DNA of 64,000 nucleotides from Methylomonas koyamae. Its GTDB lineage: Bacteria; Pseudomonadota; Gammaproteobacteria; Methylococcales; Methylomonadaceae. The stretch is from the NCBI RefSeq assembly GCF_019669905.1, contig NZ_AP019777.1, positions 3,782,001 to 3,846,000 on the forward strand, in the 5' to 3' direction. Of the stretch, positions 1-8,238 are shown piece after piece. How positions within the stretch are numbered: the stretch's first letter is position 1; each line of letters begins with the position of its first letter. A program made the position numbers and the translations under genes. The notes beneath the pieces are model-generated. The model did no database searches and was not told the origin of the DNA. It saw only the letters and a program-made list of their open reading frames with translations.

Positions 1-875
1 ACGCTTTTCGGGGTGAATTCGGCGGTCGGCGATATATAACCCACCCAGCCGGGATAGGCTTTGTCGGGGAAGCTGTCGCTATAGACGCTGGCCGGCGCGC
101 CTTGGCGGACCTTGCCCAGATCAGTTTCGGCCAGATAGGTTCTGGCCCACAGCGGCTGCGTCAGCGCCAGCGTCAACACCGGCGTCTGCGCGCCGGCCAT
201 GTCGCCCGGTTCCAGGATGCGGTTCTGCACGACGCCGTCCTGCGGCGCGTACAAGTGGGCGTCGTTCCAGGCTTTCTCGGCCAATTGCAATGCGGCGCGG
301 TCGGCCTCGACCTGAGCCTGGGCCGCCCGGATATCTTCGCGCCGAGGCCCGATCTCGGTCAGTGCATATTGCTGCTGCAAGGCCTGCAGATTCTCCCGCG
401 CCGAGTCGTACTGGGCTTTGGCCTTATCGACCGACTCCACCGAACCGAGTTTGCGCGCGACCAGCGATTTCATCCGGGCCAATTCCTTTTCGGCCAGCAC
501 CACCGCGGCTTCGGCGGCTTTGACGTCGTTGCCGGCTTTGCGGATTTCCTGCGGCCGGGAGCCGTGCAACAGTTTGTCGAGTTGGTGTTGGCGCACCGCC
601 AGCGTCGCGGCCGCCTGATCCTTGGCATATTGAAAGCGCTCCAGCGCTTGCGTTGCCAACAACTGGCCACGTGAGACCCGCTCGCCCTCCTGCACCTCGA
701 CTCGTTCGATCCGCTCCGGGTCGCGAAAACTCAAATCGACCTGGCGAATATCGATATTGCCGTGCAACAGCAACAGCTCCGGGTCGGCGCCGTTGCGTTT
801 TCCCTGCCAGCCCAGGCCGACTGCGCCAACGGCGATTAACCCACCGATAATCGCCAACCTTCGTTTCGTCGCCAC
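1..875 (-). CDS. HlyD/YbhG-type membrane fusion protein (3' end beyond window)
   Basis: Periplasmic adaptor of an export pump, probably ABC type. The N-terminus has a single hydrophobic anchor (about residues 6-23), then the biotinyl-lipoyl-like half that starts near LLLHGNIDIRQVDLSF. A long Ala/Gln/Glu-rich coiled coil (about residues 75-200) follows, and then the returning beta-barrel part with YAPQDGVVQNRILEPGD. The reading frame is open to base 3, so the C-terminus and the transporter subunits that normally follow are outside the window. The start is a GTG at 873-875, giving a basic MATKRR stretch just before the hydrophobic segment; no better ATG exists. The NIDIRQVDLSF start is typical of YbhG-like adaptors that work with two ABC permeases. 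The substrate is unknown. Confidence 0.88.
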   Translation of the reverse strand, partial: MATKRRLAIIGGLIAVGAVGLGWQGKRNGADPELLLLHGNIDIRQVDLSFRDPERIERVEVQEGERVSRGQLLATQALERFQYAKDQAAATLAVRQHQLDKLLHGSRPQEIRKAGNDVKAAEAAVVLAEKELARMKSLVARKLGSVESVDKAKAQYDSARENLQALQQQYALTEIGPRREDIRAAQAQVEADRAALQLAEKAWNDAHLYAPQDGVVQNRILEPGDMAGAQTPVLTLALTQPLWARTYLAETDLGKVRQGAPASVYSDSFPDKAYPGWVGYISPTAEFTPKS

Positions 876-902
876 GCTCCGTCCCCGCCTGTGTCCCAAT
901 GT

Positions 903-1015
903 CGTTAAGTTAATGATGGTAGGAGCGGGCCATGCCCGCGACCAATCGCCTTCGGTCGCAGGCATGGCCTGCTCCTACCGGATTTGAACCAGCCGGCCCG
1001 ATCCTTAACTTAACG
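903..1015. repeat. MITE-like hairpin repeat with 11-bp terminal inverted repeats
   Basis: CGTTAAGTTAA at 903-913 is matched by its exact inverse TTAACTTAACG at 1005-1015. Between them, 919-978 forms a long near-perfect hairpin with arms GTAGGAGCGGGCCATGCC and its complement (a few mismatches). There is no coding potential. The hairpin core looks like the GTAGGAGCGGGC class of REP sequences common in gammaproteobacteria; the outer TIRs make it look like a compact non-autonomous element. Confidence 0.7.
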
Positions 1016-1266
1016 GCATCGGCCTGTGTCCTAAAGCCAGCAGTATAGCCAATGCCTAAGCCCAGGTTAAGCCGCCGGCCGGGTCGAGCGGGCACGCGCC
1101 GTTCCGCCTTGTTGCGGTTAAAGCCGGTAATTGCCTGCGAGTCTTTCGAAGCCAAAAACCGCATCTTGGGTTTTGCTTGGCGTTGATCCGCCAAAAACTG
1201 ACCGCTAGCTTAGAATTGCGAACGGCCGAATCCGAATCGATAACAGCTAGTCAGCGCTTATATGGA

Positions 1267-2010
1267 TTAATAACTTGTACATGTAACAAAATTACCAAGA
1301 ACAGAGCAATTAGTAGTTCTTATAGGATTGGTAACAATATATGTAGGTTGATTTGCGGAATAGACAACGATCGCTTGAGCTAACTCAAGTTCGGCTTTTG
1401 CTATCTCACCAACCGTTTCAAAAAATGATTGAGCTAACTTTTTGCTAACCCTGCCAACTTCAGAAATAAAAGCACTATCCGAGTCGTTTTCCTCCTTTTG
1501 TGCAAGACGCCGTTCTAAGTCATCAGCCCATTGTTTGACCTCAATTTTTAGGTCGTTTCGCATTTGCAATATTTTGTTATTAACATGTCCATATGTAGGA
1601 CGAGTCGAAACAACTTCATTTACTAACGAAATTTGTTTTTTGAGCGCGTGAGACAACGCGATTGCATAGCTGGGGTCTACATTTCCAGCATCTTGAATTT
1701 GCTTGGCCATGCAATATTGATATTCGCCATACCAATCAATACCTAATTGAATATCTGATTCAGACATTGCTTCTTGATCATGCAATTGGGTGTCGCTTGG
1801 CATTTGACCAAATGCGACGGCTAACTTATCGTAAATCCGGCTGAATTTAGGATTTTTCTGGATAGGAGACCTGCAAGCTTCCGCTTTTTCAATTACATCT
1901 TTAGCTTTAATACCAATACGGATACGTTCAGACTGAGTTTTTATTGTTGAGCATCCTGCAATAGCGAAAAATAGGGATAAGGCCAATAATATCTTTATTG
2001 CCTTTTGCAT
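1267..2010 (-). CDS. Putative lipoprotein, AT-rich, function unknown
   Basis: This is a 247-residue protein beginning with a lipoprotein signal peptide: basic MQKAIK, hydrophobic core, lipobox AIAGC with Cys at residue 20. The rest is mainly alpha-helical and charged, with a coiled-coil-like stretch at about residues 145-215. The C-terminal 40 residues are rich in Thr, Asn and Val and hold two Cys that could form a disulphide. It should sit in the inner or outer membrane facing the periplasm. I do not recognise the family. Base composition is clearly more AT-rich than the housekeeping genes around it, as is its neighbour at 2091-2606, so the pair looks horizontally acquired. The 3' neighbour is the hairpin repeat at 903-1015. 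Confidence 0.7.
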   Translation of the reverse strand: MQKAIKILLALSLFFAIAGCSTIKTQSERIRIGIKAKDVIEKAEACRSPIQKNPKFSRIYDKLAVAFGQMPSDTQLHDQEAMSESDIQLGIDWYGEYQYCMAKQIQDAGNVDPSYAIALSHALKKQISLVNEVVSTRPTYGHVNNKILQMRNDLKIEVKQWADDLERRLAQKEENDSDSAFISEVGRVSKKLAQSFFETVGEIAKAELELAQAIVVYSANQPTYIVTNPIRTTNCSVLGNFVTCTSY

Positions 2011-2090
2011 TGATACTCCTTGAATACCTTTGATTATTAAGATGACAGCGACAACAAATACTTAATTTGATAAAAACGCCCGAGAGTAAC

Positions 2091-2606
2091 TTATTGTGAT
2101 AAATTTGCCATCAATCCTGCCCAATCAACATGATCCTTCATCATATTGAAATAATTTAGATCTAGATACCGACCTTTAAATTTACACTCACATAAATTTA
2201 CAGCAGCCTCTATTGCTTCTTTAAGCTCTGATTTAGAGCCTCGATCTTTGATATTTATTTCTTCAATAATTTTCGGGTTCTTTCTACAGCACAACCTTTT
2301 CCTTGACTTCTTTATTCTCTTAACATCATGCTGCCAATATTCAACACGGATTTGACTGTGATATAGATATAAACGTAAATAACCAACTATTTCGTTGTAC
2401 AACCAAGGGCCACCAAATTCTCGACAACACACTCCGACTAATGATAACTCTGGATGAATATTTCCTGGATTTTTCAAATTATATTGAAGCAATTTCTCGT
2501 AACCTTCGTAGGTCGGCACGCTTTTTCGGATAAAATCATCCATCTGCTCGTTATATTTGACTTCAGAAATTCGATATACAGGGATTTCAAAAAAGTAATT
2601 GTTCAT
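2091..2606 (-). CDS. Hypothetical protein, AT-rich
   Basis: A 171-residue soluble protein with no signal peptide or membrane segment. It has many Tyr, Lys, Asn and Ile residues, a basic central patch (about residues 95-110, with KKSRKRLCCRK), and several Cys pairs (CC near 60, CC near 106, CEC near 140). No known family is recognised. Low GC matches the neighbouring lipoprotein gene and contrasts with the genome, so both are likely transferred DNA. It lies directly upstream of the duplicated RAYT fragment. Its size and codon use favour a real gene; a function cannot be given. Confidence 0.55.
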   Translation of the reverse strand: MNNYFFEIPVYRISEVKYNEQMDDFIRKSVPTYEGYEKLLQYNLKNPGNIHPELSLVGVCCREFGGPWLYNEIVGYLRLYLYHSQIRVEYWQHDVKRIKKSRKRLCCRKNPKIIEEINIKDRGSKSELKEAIEAAVNLCECKFKGRYLDLNYFNMMKDHVDWAGLMANLSQ

Positions 2607-2678
2607 TTGATATTATTAATATGTTTACCTCAACTCAATCAACTCTTTGTTAGACATATAATTTTTCCGTATAGCATG

Positions 2679-2775
2679 GATCGCGTCACTCTCTCCCCGC
2701 TATCTTCGATAAGTCGATTTCATGACCTCAATTCTCGGCATAGAAGCCCAATTTCACATAACGATGAAAGGCTGG
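2679..2775. repeat. Duplicate of the 3' end of the adjacent RAYT gene
   Basis: About 97 bp here match 2844-2939 in the same orientation with only about eight differences. The second copy is the authentic 3' end of the RAYT pseudogene. The copies are 165 bp apart and are separated by a REP-type sequence. This copy carries its own drift, including a changed stop region. Confidence 0.85.
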
Positions 2776-2812
2776 GTTGAACAACCTGAAACCCAACGAT
2801 CATTCCCAGCAC

Positions 2813-2847
2813 GTAGGATGCGGTGAACAACGTGAACCGCATCGATC
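2813..2847. repeat. REP-type sequence, left of RAYT
   Basis: GTAGGATGCGGTGAAC, then GTGAACCGCATCGATC. An inverted near-copy lies at 3423-3455 on the other side of the transposase remnant. It can fold by pairing GATGCGGT with ACCGCATC. Confidence 0.75.
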
Positions 2848-2850
2848 GCG

Positions 2851-3399
2851 TCACTCTCTCGCCGCTATCTTCGATAACTCGATTTCATGCCCCCAATTCT
2901 CGGCATACAAACCTAATTTCACATAACGATGAAAGCTGGAATAAGGCCAATCTTTGACTAACTGAACCCATCCATGTTTGACTGGGTTCCAATGAATATA
3001 ATCGATATGCTGCCGGTAGTCGGTTTCATCGCGAATCAGATGCTCCCAGAATCGTCTCTGCCATTTATGCCCTCGGGTACACACCCCGTTCGCCTCGTTT
3101 TTCTCGACTTTTCGATATTCTCTCGCCTTTGGCGACTCGCCGGGAAAAATTGGCTTTGATTAATCCCCAGCGGGTAGAAAAATCGGAATCGCCAACCGGC
3201 AAGGTCAAAATGCAATGTAATGCTCTGGCAGCACAACTATCGCGTCAATTTCAAAAGCGTGGCGGCTTTTAACCTGGGCGAAGGCGGTTCGTAGTGGATC
3301 GATCTGGTCTGTCAACAATCGATTGCCATGACGCTCAGCCAGATTGACCGTAAAAAACCACGTGGCTCCGGGATATTGAAAGCGGCGGTAGTCTGTCAT
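2851..3399 (-). pseudogene. REP-associated tyrosine transposase (RAYT, Y1/HUH), frameshifted
   Basis: Three reading-frame pieces together make a Y1-type REP transposase. The N-terminal piece starts at 3399 (MTDYRRFQYPGATWFFTVNL) and runs to the HUH region VVLPEH. It hits a stop because one T is missing near 3212-3216; restoring it gives the expected HLHCILTLP. The middle piece continues DSDFSTRWGLIKANFSRR to about 3088. A second shift near 3085-3090 is needed to enter the C-terminal piece KWQRRFWEHLIRDE...HWNPVKHG, which ends with TGA at 2851. RAYTs normally are single-frame proteins of about 150-180 residues that mobilise or cut REP sequences. The flanking inverted REPs fit that, but this copy should be inactive. 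Confidence 0.9.
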
Positions 3400-3422
3400 C
3401 GTTGTTATTTAGCTCCTTTCTT

Positions 3423-3455
3423 GATCGATGCGGTTGTTTCTTCACCGCATCCTAC
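3423..3455. repeat. REP-type sequence, right of RAYT
   Basis: GATCGATGCGGTTG, then TTCACCGCATCCTAC: the inverted counterpart of 2813-2847. Together the two bracket the RAYT pseudogene. Confidence 0.75.
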
Positions 3456-3495
3456 AGGGACTGTCTCGGAAATCGAATAGCCAAAGCCATTTAGT

Positions 3496-3514
3496 TGCGC
3501 ATACACTGTGCGCA
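3496..3514. promoter_or_regulatory. Candidate ccdAB operator (inverted repeat)
   Basis: TGCGCA-TACACTG-TGCGCA forms a two-armed symmetric site 24 bp before the ccdA ATG, followed by an A-rich tract. CcdA-type antitoxins repress their own operon by binding such sites. Assignment rests on position and symmetry only. Confidence 0.45.
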
Positions 3515-3537
3515 TAAAAAATACGTGAGGTATCGTC

Positions 3538-3783
3538 ATGCAAACCGCCGCCAACAAAATTGCCACCAAAAAAGCCGCCAATCTCAGCATCAACAGCGAG
3601 CTGTTAAACCAAGCCAAGGCTTTGCATATCAATTTATCCGCCACGCTGGAGCGCGCCTTGGCCGAAGCCATACGCGAAAAGCAACGGCAGCAATGGCTCC
3701 AAGAAAATGGCCAATCCATCGAAGACTACAATCAGCGCATCGAAGCGGAAGGTTGTTTCAGCGACAGCTTGCGGAATTTTTGA
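3538..3783 (+). CDS. ccdA: CcdA-family antitoxin
   Basis: An 81-residue antitoxin of a type II toxin-antitoxin pair. The N-terminal half (KKAANLSINSELLNQAKAL) is the ribbon-helix-helix DNA-binding part. The C-terminal half ends with the typical toxin-wrapping tail IEDYNQRIEAEGCFSDSLRNF. The antitoxin binds and neutralises CcdB and represses the operon. The RBS is GTGAGG at 3525-3530. The stop codon overlaps the toxin start (TGATG), so the two are translationally coupled. The pair lies next to a REP/RAYT remnant, as is common for chromosomal TA modules in accessory DNA. Confidence 0.92.
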   Translation: MQTAANKIATKKAANLSINSELLNQAKALHINLSATLERALAEAIREKQRQQWLQENGQSIEDYNQRIEAEGCFSDSLRNF

Positions 3784-4094
3784 TGGCGCAGTGCTCCCTG
3801 TATCGCAATGCCAACCGGCAAACCCAAAGCCGTTACCCATATCTGCTCGATATCCAGAGCGACTTGCTCGACACGCTGAAAACCCGGCTGGTGATTCCTG
3901 CCATCAAACTGGCCGAGCAAAAGCCCATTACCCGGTTGAATCCGGTTTTTGAATTCGAACAACAGCAATACTTTTTGGTGGTGCAGGAAATGGCCGCCAT
4001 TCCGGTCAATAATCTCGGCGCCAAAGTGACTGAGCTGGAAACGTTACGAGGCGAAATTTTGGCGGCGGTGGATTTGTTGATTACCGGGATTTGA
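3783..4094 (+). CDS. ccdB: CcdB-family DNA gyrase toxin
   Basis: A 103-residue protein of normal CcdB length, which in the family traps DNA gyrase on GyrA. It starts at the ATG overlapping the ccdA stop, so the protein begins MAQCSLYRNANRQTQSRYPY. It carries the family's PYLLDIQSDLLDTLKTRLVIPA and LNPVFEFEQQQYFLVVQEMAAI stretches and the C-terminal GI residues (LITGI) that matter for gyrase poisoning in F-plasmid CcdB. No frameshift is seen, so the toxin looks intact. Confidence 0.92.
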   Translation: MAQCSLYRNANRQTQSRYPYLLDIQSDLLDTLKTRLVIPAIKLAEQKPITRLNPVFEFEQQQYFLVVQEMAAIPVNNLGAKVTELETLRGEILAAVDLLITGI

Positions 4095-4189
4095 CTGAGA
4101 AGTGTCGCGGTCGCAACTGAAAAATTTATTGCGCGTGCGTTTTCCGGTTGGTTTGGCTTGAAACTATAGGCAGGCTGGCGAGCGGGCAT

Positions 4190-5242
4190 TCATTTCAACC
4201 AATCGTCGGCATGTTCCACAAATTTGTCGCGCAGGAAGCGGCCGTGGACCAGCAAGCCTTGGGCGTCGTGCCGATACAGGCTGGTCAGCATGTCGCGCAG
4301 AGTCCGGTCGAGCACGTCCAATTGTTCCGCCAATAAGGCATGCGCGGTTTTGCCCTGGCTCACCGGTTCGGTGCGGGCCAATGCTGGCGGCAGCGCCAGG
4401 TAGCGTTCGATGGCGCCCGGCAAGTAGTCGTGGGCGATTTGCCGCAGATTGTAAAGATTGGGATCGCTGGGGTCGGCGTCCTGCGGCAGGCGGGACAATA
4501 GGATCAGCAAGGCCTCGACGATGCCGGAGATTTTGCTGGCCACGGCGACGTCGACCCTGCCGGCCACACGGCGTTGCAGCGACTCCAGTTGTTGGCGGAC
4601 CGGCAACGGCACTGCGTGCTGTGCTGTAGCCTCGGGCGTGCCCGAATTTGCCGCGGCTGCCTCGATCCGCTGGTAAAAGCGTTGTTCGGCCACGCCGCGC
4701 AACAGGTTTTCCAGCCGGTTCAATTCCTGCGCCAACCGTTCCTCGGCCCCCGTTCCGCCCGCCCCCTCCGCATAGGCCGGCGGCAGCCGCAGATAGTGTT
4801 CGAGGAGGGTCGGCAACTGTTCCAATACGGCGCGTTTGGCCGCGGCCAGTTCGTTACCATCGCGACGGGACAGGCCATCGAAATCCGGCAGCAGGCTCAG
4901 CACGAGTTGATGGATCTGCTCCAGCGCCGACCGGGCCGCAGGCTGGCTCAACCGCGCCTGGGCGTTATCGATCAATTTTTCCAGGTGCCGGGCCTTGCGC
5001 CGCAGGCGCCAGGACAATTCCGAAACCGAAGAGCGCCGCCCCGGCAGTACTATCCACAGTACCAGGTAAAGCCAGAACGTCAGGCTGAAACTGAAGAAGA
5101 CGGAGCCGAGGAAAATGAAGCGGACGGCGCTGACGCCGATACCGGTATAACGCGCCAAACCGCTGCAGACGCCGCCCAGCCGGCGCCGGTCCAGGTCCCG
5201 CTCGAGTTTGCGGGTTGCGGAAGATTCCGGGAAAAAGCGCAT
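4190..5242 (-). CDS. PspC-domain membrane protein
   Basis: 350 residues. The N-terminus has a PspC domain: RKLERDLDRRRLGGVCSGLA, then a hydrophobic segment (about residues 38-70, FIFLGSVFFSFSLTFWLYLVLWIVLPG). A long helical cytoplasmic part follows, with two similar halves (about residues 95-170 and 180-320) that share an LYNLRQIAHDYLPGAIERYLALP-like motif. PspC domains belong to envelope-stress (phage shock) proteins. The start chosen is the ATG at 5240-5242, with GAGGG ahead of it; the open frame continues upstream into the divergent gene but without coding character. It is divergently transcribed from the TelA-family gene, whose products are also helical and may act together with it. Confidence 0.85.
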   Translation of the reverse strand: MRFFPESSATRKLERDLDRRRLGGVCSGLARYTGIGVSAVRFIFLGSVFFSFSLTFWLYLVLWIVLPGRRSSVSELSWRLRRKARHLEKLIDNAQARLSQPAARSALEQIHQLVLSLLPDFDGLSRRDGNELAAAKRAVLEQLPTLLEHYLRLPPAYAEGAGGTGAEERLAQELNRLENLLRGVAEQRFYQRIEAAAANSGTPEATAQHAVPLPVRQQLESLQRRVAGRVDVAVASKISGIVEALLILLSRLPQDADPSDPNLYNLRQIAHDYLPGAIERYLALPPALARTEPVSQGKTAHALLAEQLDVLDRTLRDMLTSLYRHDAQGLLVHGRFLRDKFVEHADDWLK

Positions 5243-5464
5243 GTAGCCCTCGAAACAAACGGTGTTCCGCTGAGCATGGCAGAAACGCGCCGAGACTGCA
5301 ATTTGCCGCAGGAACCGCGGCCGATGGCAAGACGGCGCCGAAAGGCCCGAAGCTAATGGGTTATCATATTCGCCGCGGCCGCTCGCCGATCCTCGCCGGC
5401 GCTGCAAGCTTCGATTGCCGTTCCGAACCGGCGCGCGGATAACGACAGAACCCTGGAGATTACG

Positions 5465-6685
5465 ATGAGCGACATCCCCGAATTGACCCCGCCGGAAACC
5501 CTGGCCGCACCGGCCCCGGTGCCGCCTATCGCTAAGGAGCAGGCGGTTGCCATGGTTAAACTGCCGGCCGAGACCGTCGCCAAGCTGGATGTGCGCGTCG
5601 CCGAATTCATCGATACGGTATTGGCCGAATCCAGCCAAAGCCCGGCCTTCAAAGCCAAAGTGGAAAGCGTTCATAATCTGGGCGCCAGCGAAATCAGGGA
5701 GGCTGCCGCCATTTCCAACCGGCTGCTGGCACGTCCGACCCAAGCGCTGGATGCCGGCGTGTTCAACGACGGCTCCAAAATTTCCCGTTCGCTGGTCGAT
5801 CTGCGCAATCAAGTGGAAGCGCTCGATCCCAACCGCCAGGGCGACTTGCTGCAACCGCGCAAATTGCTGGGATTGATTCCGTGGGGCAACCGGCTGCACG
5901 ATTATTTCCAGCAATACCAATCGGCGCAACAGCATATCGACGCCATCATCGTCGCCCTTTACGGCGGCCAGGACGAGCTGCGCAAGGACAACGCGGCCAT
6001 CGAAGAAGAAAAAGTCAACGCCTGGCACACCATGGAAAAGCTGGAGCAGTACATCCACGTCGGCCGCGGCATCGACGCGGCGCTGGAGGCTAAGCTGGCC
6101 GAAATCGAACCGGCCGATCCGGAAAAAGCCCGCATCATTCGCGAAGAAATGTTGTTTTACTTACGGCAGAAGGTGCAGGACCTGATGACCCAGCTCGCCG
6201 TGACCATCCAGGGCTATCTGGCGATGGACCTGATCCGCAAGAACAATCTGGAACTGATCAAGGGCGTGGACCGGGCCACCACGACCACCGTCGCCGCCTT
6301 GCGCACCGCCGTGATCGTGGCGCAGGCGCTGGCCAACCAAAAACTGGTGTTGGATCAAATCGGCGCGCTACGCTCCACCACCGGCAACCTGATCGAAGCC
6401 ACCTCCGTGCTGTTGAAGCAACAGGCCGGGCAAATCCACCAGCAAGCCGGCACCGCCGCCGTCAGCCTGGACCAACTGGCCACGGCGTTCAAAAACATCT
6501 ACGACACGATGGACATGGTGGCCAATTACAAACTGGACGCCCTCGCCAACATGAAACAAACCGTAGCGGCGCTGAGCACCGAAATCGACAAGACCAAAGC
6601 CTATCTGGACAAGACCCGCGAGAACACGGTGCAGGAAACCAAACAGAGTTTACAGATCGCGGCCGACGACGACATCGTGTTGTGA
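5465..6685 (+). CDS. TelA/KlaA family protein (toxic anion resistance family)
   Basis: A 406-residue helical protein of the TelA (PF05816-type) family: a Pro-rich N-terminal 30 residues, then the conserved helical core. Recognisable stretches are IPWGNRLHDYFQQYQSAQ, LVDLRNQVEALDP, VQDLMTQLAVTIQGYLAMDLI and VDRATTTTVAALRTAVIVAQAL. The family was named from tellurite resistance on plasmid RK2, but most chromosomal members are linked to envelope stress and have no proven biochemistry. The RBS is CTGGAG before ATG. The divergent PspC gene shares the 5243-5464 control region, which suggests joint regulation. Confidence 0.85.
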   Translation: MSDIPELTPPETLAAPAPVPPIAKEQAVAMVKLPAETVAKLDVRVAEFIDTVLAESSQSPAFKAKVESVHNLGASEIREAAAISNRLLARPTQALDAGVFNDGSKISRSLVDLRNQVEALDPNRQGDLLQPRKLLGLIPWGNRLHDYFQQYQSAQQHIDAIIVALYGGQDELRKDNAAIEEEKVNAWHTMEKLEQYIHVGRGIDAALEAKLAEIEPADPEKARIIREEMLFYLRQKVQDLMTQLAVTIQGYLAMDLIRKNNLELIKGVDRATTTTVAALRTAVIVAQALANQKLVLDQIGALRSTTGNLIEATSVLLKQQAGQIHQQAGTAAVSLDQLATAFKNIYDTMDMVANYKLDALANMKQTVAALSTEIDKTKAYLDKTRENTVQETKQSLQIAADDDIVL

Positions 6686-6691
6686 CGGCCG

Positions 6692-7330
6692 TTACCGGCG
6701 CGGCGCGGCCGACTCCAGCCGCCGCGCCCGTGCCAGCAACTGGCCGGTCGTGAACGGCGGCGGCCAGCCCATGGTGTACCCCGCGGACTCCAGGGCAGAG
6801 GCTACCCAGGTATTACAGTTGTTGAACAGGTGGAATCCGCCGCCGGCGGCATAAAATAGACTGTCAGCCGCCAAGCCGCGCCGCAGCGCCAGGGCTTTGG
6901 CCATCCCTGCTTCGCGTCGGAAACTGCCATGGATGAAGGCGACCAGTTTTAAGAAGCGATCGCGCGGAACCTGCAACCGAACCATCTCGACCCCGGCAAA
7001 GCGCTCGCCGACGCTGCCGTGAATGCCCTCGACATGCAGCACTCCGGCAGCGGAACAGCATGCGGCGTGCAATAACAGCCAAACGCCGGGGTCGCTCGCT
7101 TGGTAATAATCCCGGTCGCCCCAGCCCAATTCCAGATAATCCGCGCCGGGAAAATCGGCGCTTTCCGGCAGCAAGCCGGTTCGCGGCAATGCAATACCGG
7201 CATGCCAGCCGTGGCCGACCAGATAAACCGGCAGTGTGGCTTCGCCAACTGCGGGCGGTGGGTTTACCGGCCCGGAGCATCCAGCGCAAAGCAGTAAGGC
7301 CGCCACCAGGCGGGCACTACGCCGCAACAT
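6692..7330 (-). CDS. DUF2459-family lipoprotein
   Basis: 212 residues from the ATG at 7328-7330; a TTG 10 codons upstream is possible but puts polar residues in front of the signal. The lipobox is LLLCAGC. The mature part carries YLVGHGWHAGIALP, LELGWGDRDYY and FNNCNTWVASAL, characteristic of the DUF2459 (TIGR02117) family. The conserved His, Cys and Asn of the GHGWHAG and NNCNTW motifs suggest a papain-like fold, but no activity is proven. It is convergent with the TelA-family gene, with only 6 bp between, and directly follows the DUF502 gene on the same strand. Confidence 0.85.
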   Translation of the reverse strand: MLRRSARLVAALLLCAGCSGPVNPPPAVGEATLPVYLVGHGWHAGIALPRTGLLPESADFPGADYLELGWGDRDYYQASDPGVWLLLHAACCSAAGVLHVEGIHGSVGERFAGVEMVRLQVPRDRFLKLVAFIHGSFRREAGMAKALALRRGLAADSLFYAAGGGFHLFNNCNTWVASALESAGYTMGWPPPFTTGQLLARARRLESAAPRR

Positions 7331-7369
7331 GGCTCTGCAATCCGCGGACCGGATTTTCAAGTGCGGCGC

Positions 7370-8002
7370 CTAACGCGGCAAGCTCAAGGATTCGTGCGAC
7401 TTGGGAAAATCGGAGCCGATGCTGACGACGAAACTGGTGACGTCCTCCAAATTCAGTTCCGATTTCACGACCTTCGATTCGTCGACGATGACGGTAAAGC
7501 CGTTGGTCGGATTCGGCGAAGTCGGGATATACAGCACATATCGATTGCCTTCGCGGTTGGTAACGTAGGCCGGCACCCAGACGCCGTCCTTGGGATATTC
7601 CACGTAAACCACCTCGCGAATCCGGTTATCGCCCTGGCCGCGAAACATCTCGATCACCTTCTTGCTGACCCGGTAAACGCCGCGCAGGAACGGCACCCGT
7701 TCGATCAGCATATCGAATATGGAGATGACCAACGACTGCCGATGCTTGGCAATCTCATTGCCGATGTACGCCAACAGGGCGTAGACCGCGGCGAAAACGA
7801 CCGCGGCCAGCCAGTAATGCCCGATCCATCCCCTGATATCGAAGACGGTCTGGAGCACAAAATCGACCAGCCAGACGAAAATCTGCACCACGATGTAAAC
7901 CGGCAAAACCGCCAAAATCCCGATCAGGACGTGGTTGAACGAGGTTTTAACCAAAGCCAGGCTTTGGCGAATCAAGGTTTGTGAGTTGGGTTGTTGCGAC
8001 AT
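7370..8002 (-). CDS. DUF502-family inner membrane protein
   Basis: 210 residues, typical DUF502 length. Two transmembrane segments are seen (about residues 25-50, VLIGILAVLPVYIVVQIFVWLV, and 62-85, YWLAAVVFAAVYALLAYIG), followed by a soluble beta-rich domain with VPAYVTNREGNRYVLYIPTSPNPTNG cut across its middle. The family is widespread in bacteria and plants (COV-like in plants); no molecular function is agreed. A GGAGGG RBS precedes the ATG. It is divergent from the Anbu gene. Confidence 0.88.
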   Translation of the reverse strand: MSQQPNSQTLIRQSLALVKTSFNHVLIGILAVLPVYIVVQIFVWLVDFVLQTVFDIRGWIGHYWLAAVVFAAVYALLAYIGNEIAKHRQSLVISIFDMLIERVPFLRGVYRVSKKVIEMFRGQGDNRIREVVYVEYPKDGVWVPAYVTNREGNRYVLYIPTSPNPTNGFTVIVDESKVVKSELNLEDVTSFVVSIGSDFPKSHESLSLPR

Positions 8003-8238
8003 ATTGCGACCCTCCGCAATCGACTATAACCATAAACCGGCCGGATTCGCGGCCGGTTCCCCGAGCGCTACTTTTTGGGACGAGAAGCATGCTCGCGAAC
8101 ATTAGGGCATTGGAAACAATAAATGTTCCGTTAGGGCCGCCCTCTGGCTCTCGGCCTCAATCGGCCGCGGCCGGCGTTGGCCTTTGCGGTTTATCTCTAG
8201 TACACTGCGGTTAACCTAATGTTTCAGACTCTGCGCTC

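Noticed and set aside
5243..6058. Upstream extension of the PspC reading frame to 6058
   Set aside because: The frame is open but the sequence lies antisense to the TelA gene and has no PspC-like content; ATG 5242 has an RBS and starts the domain properly.
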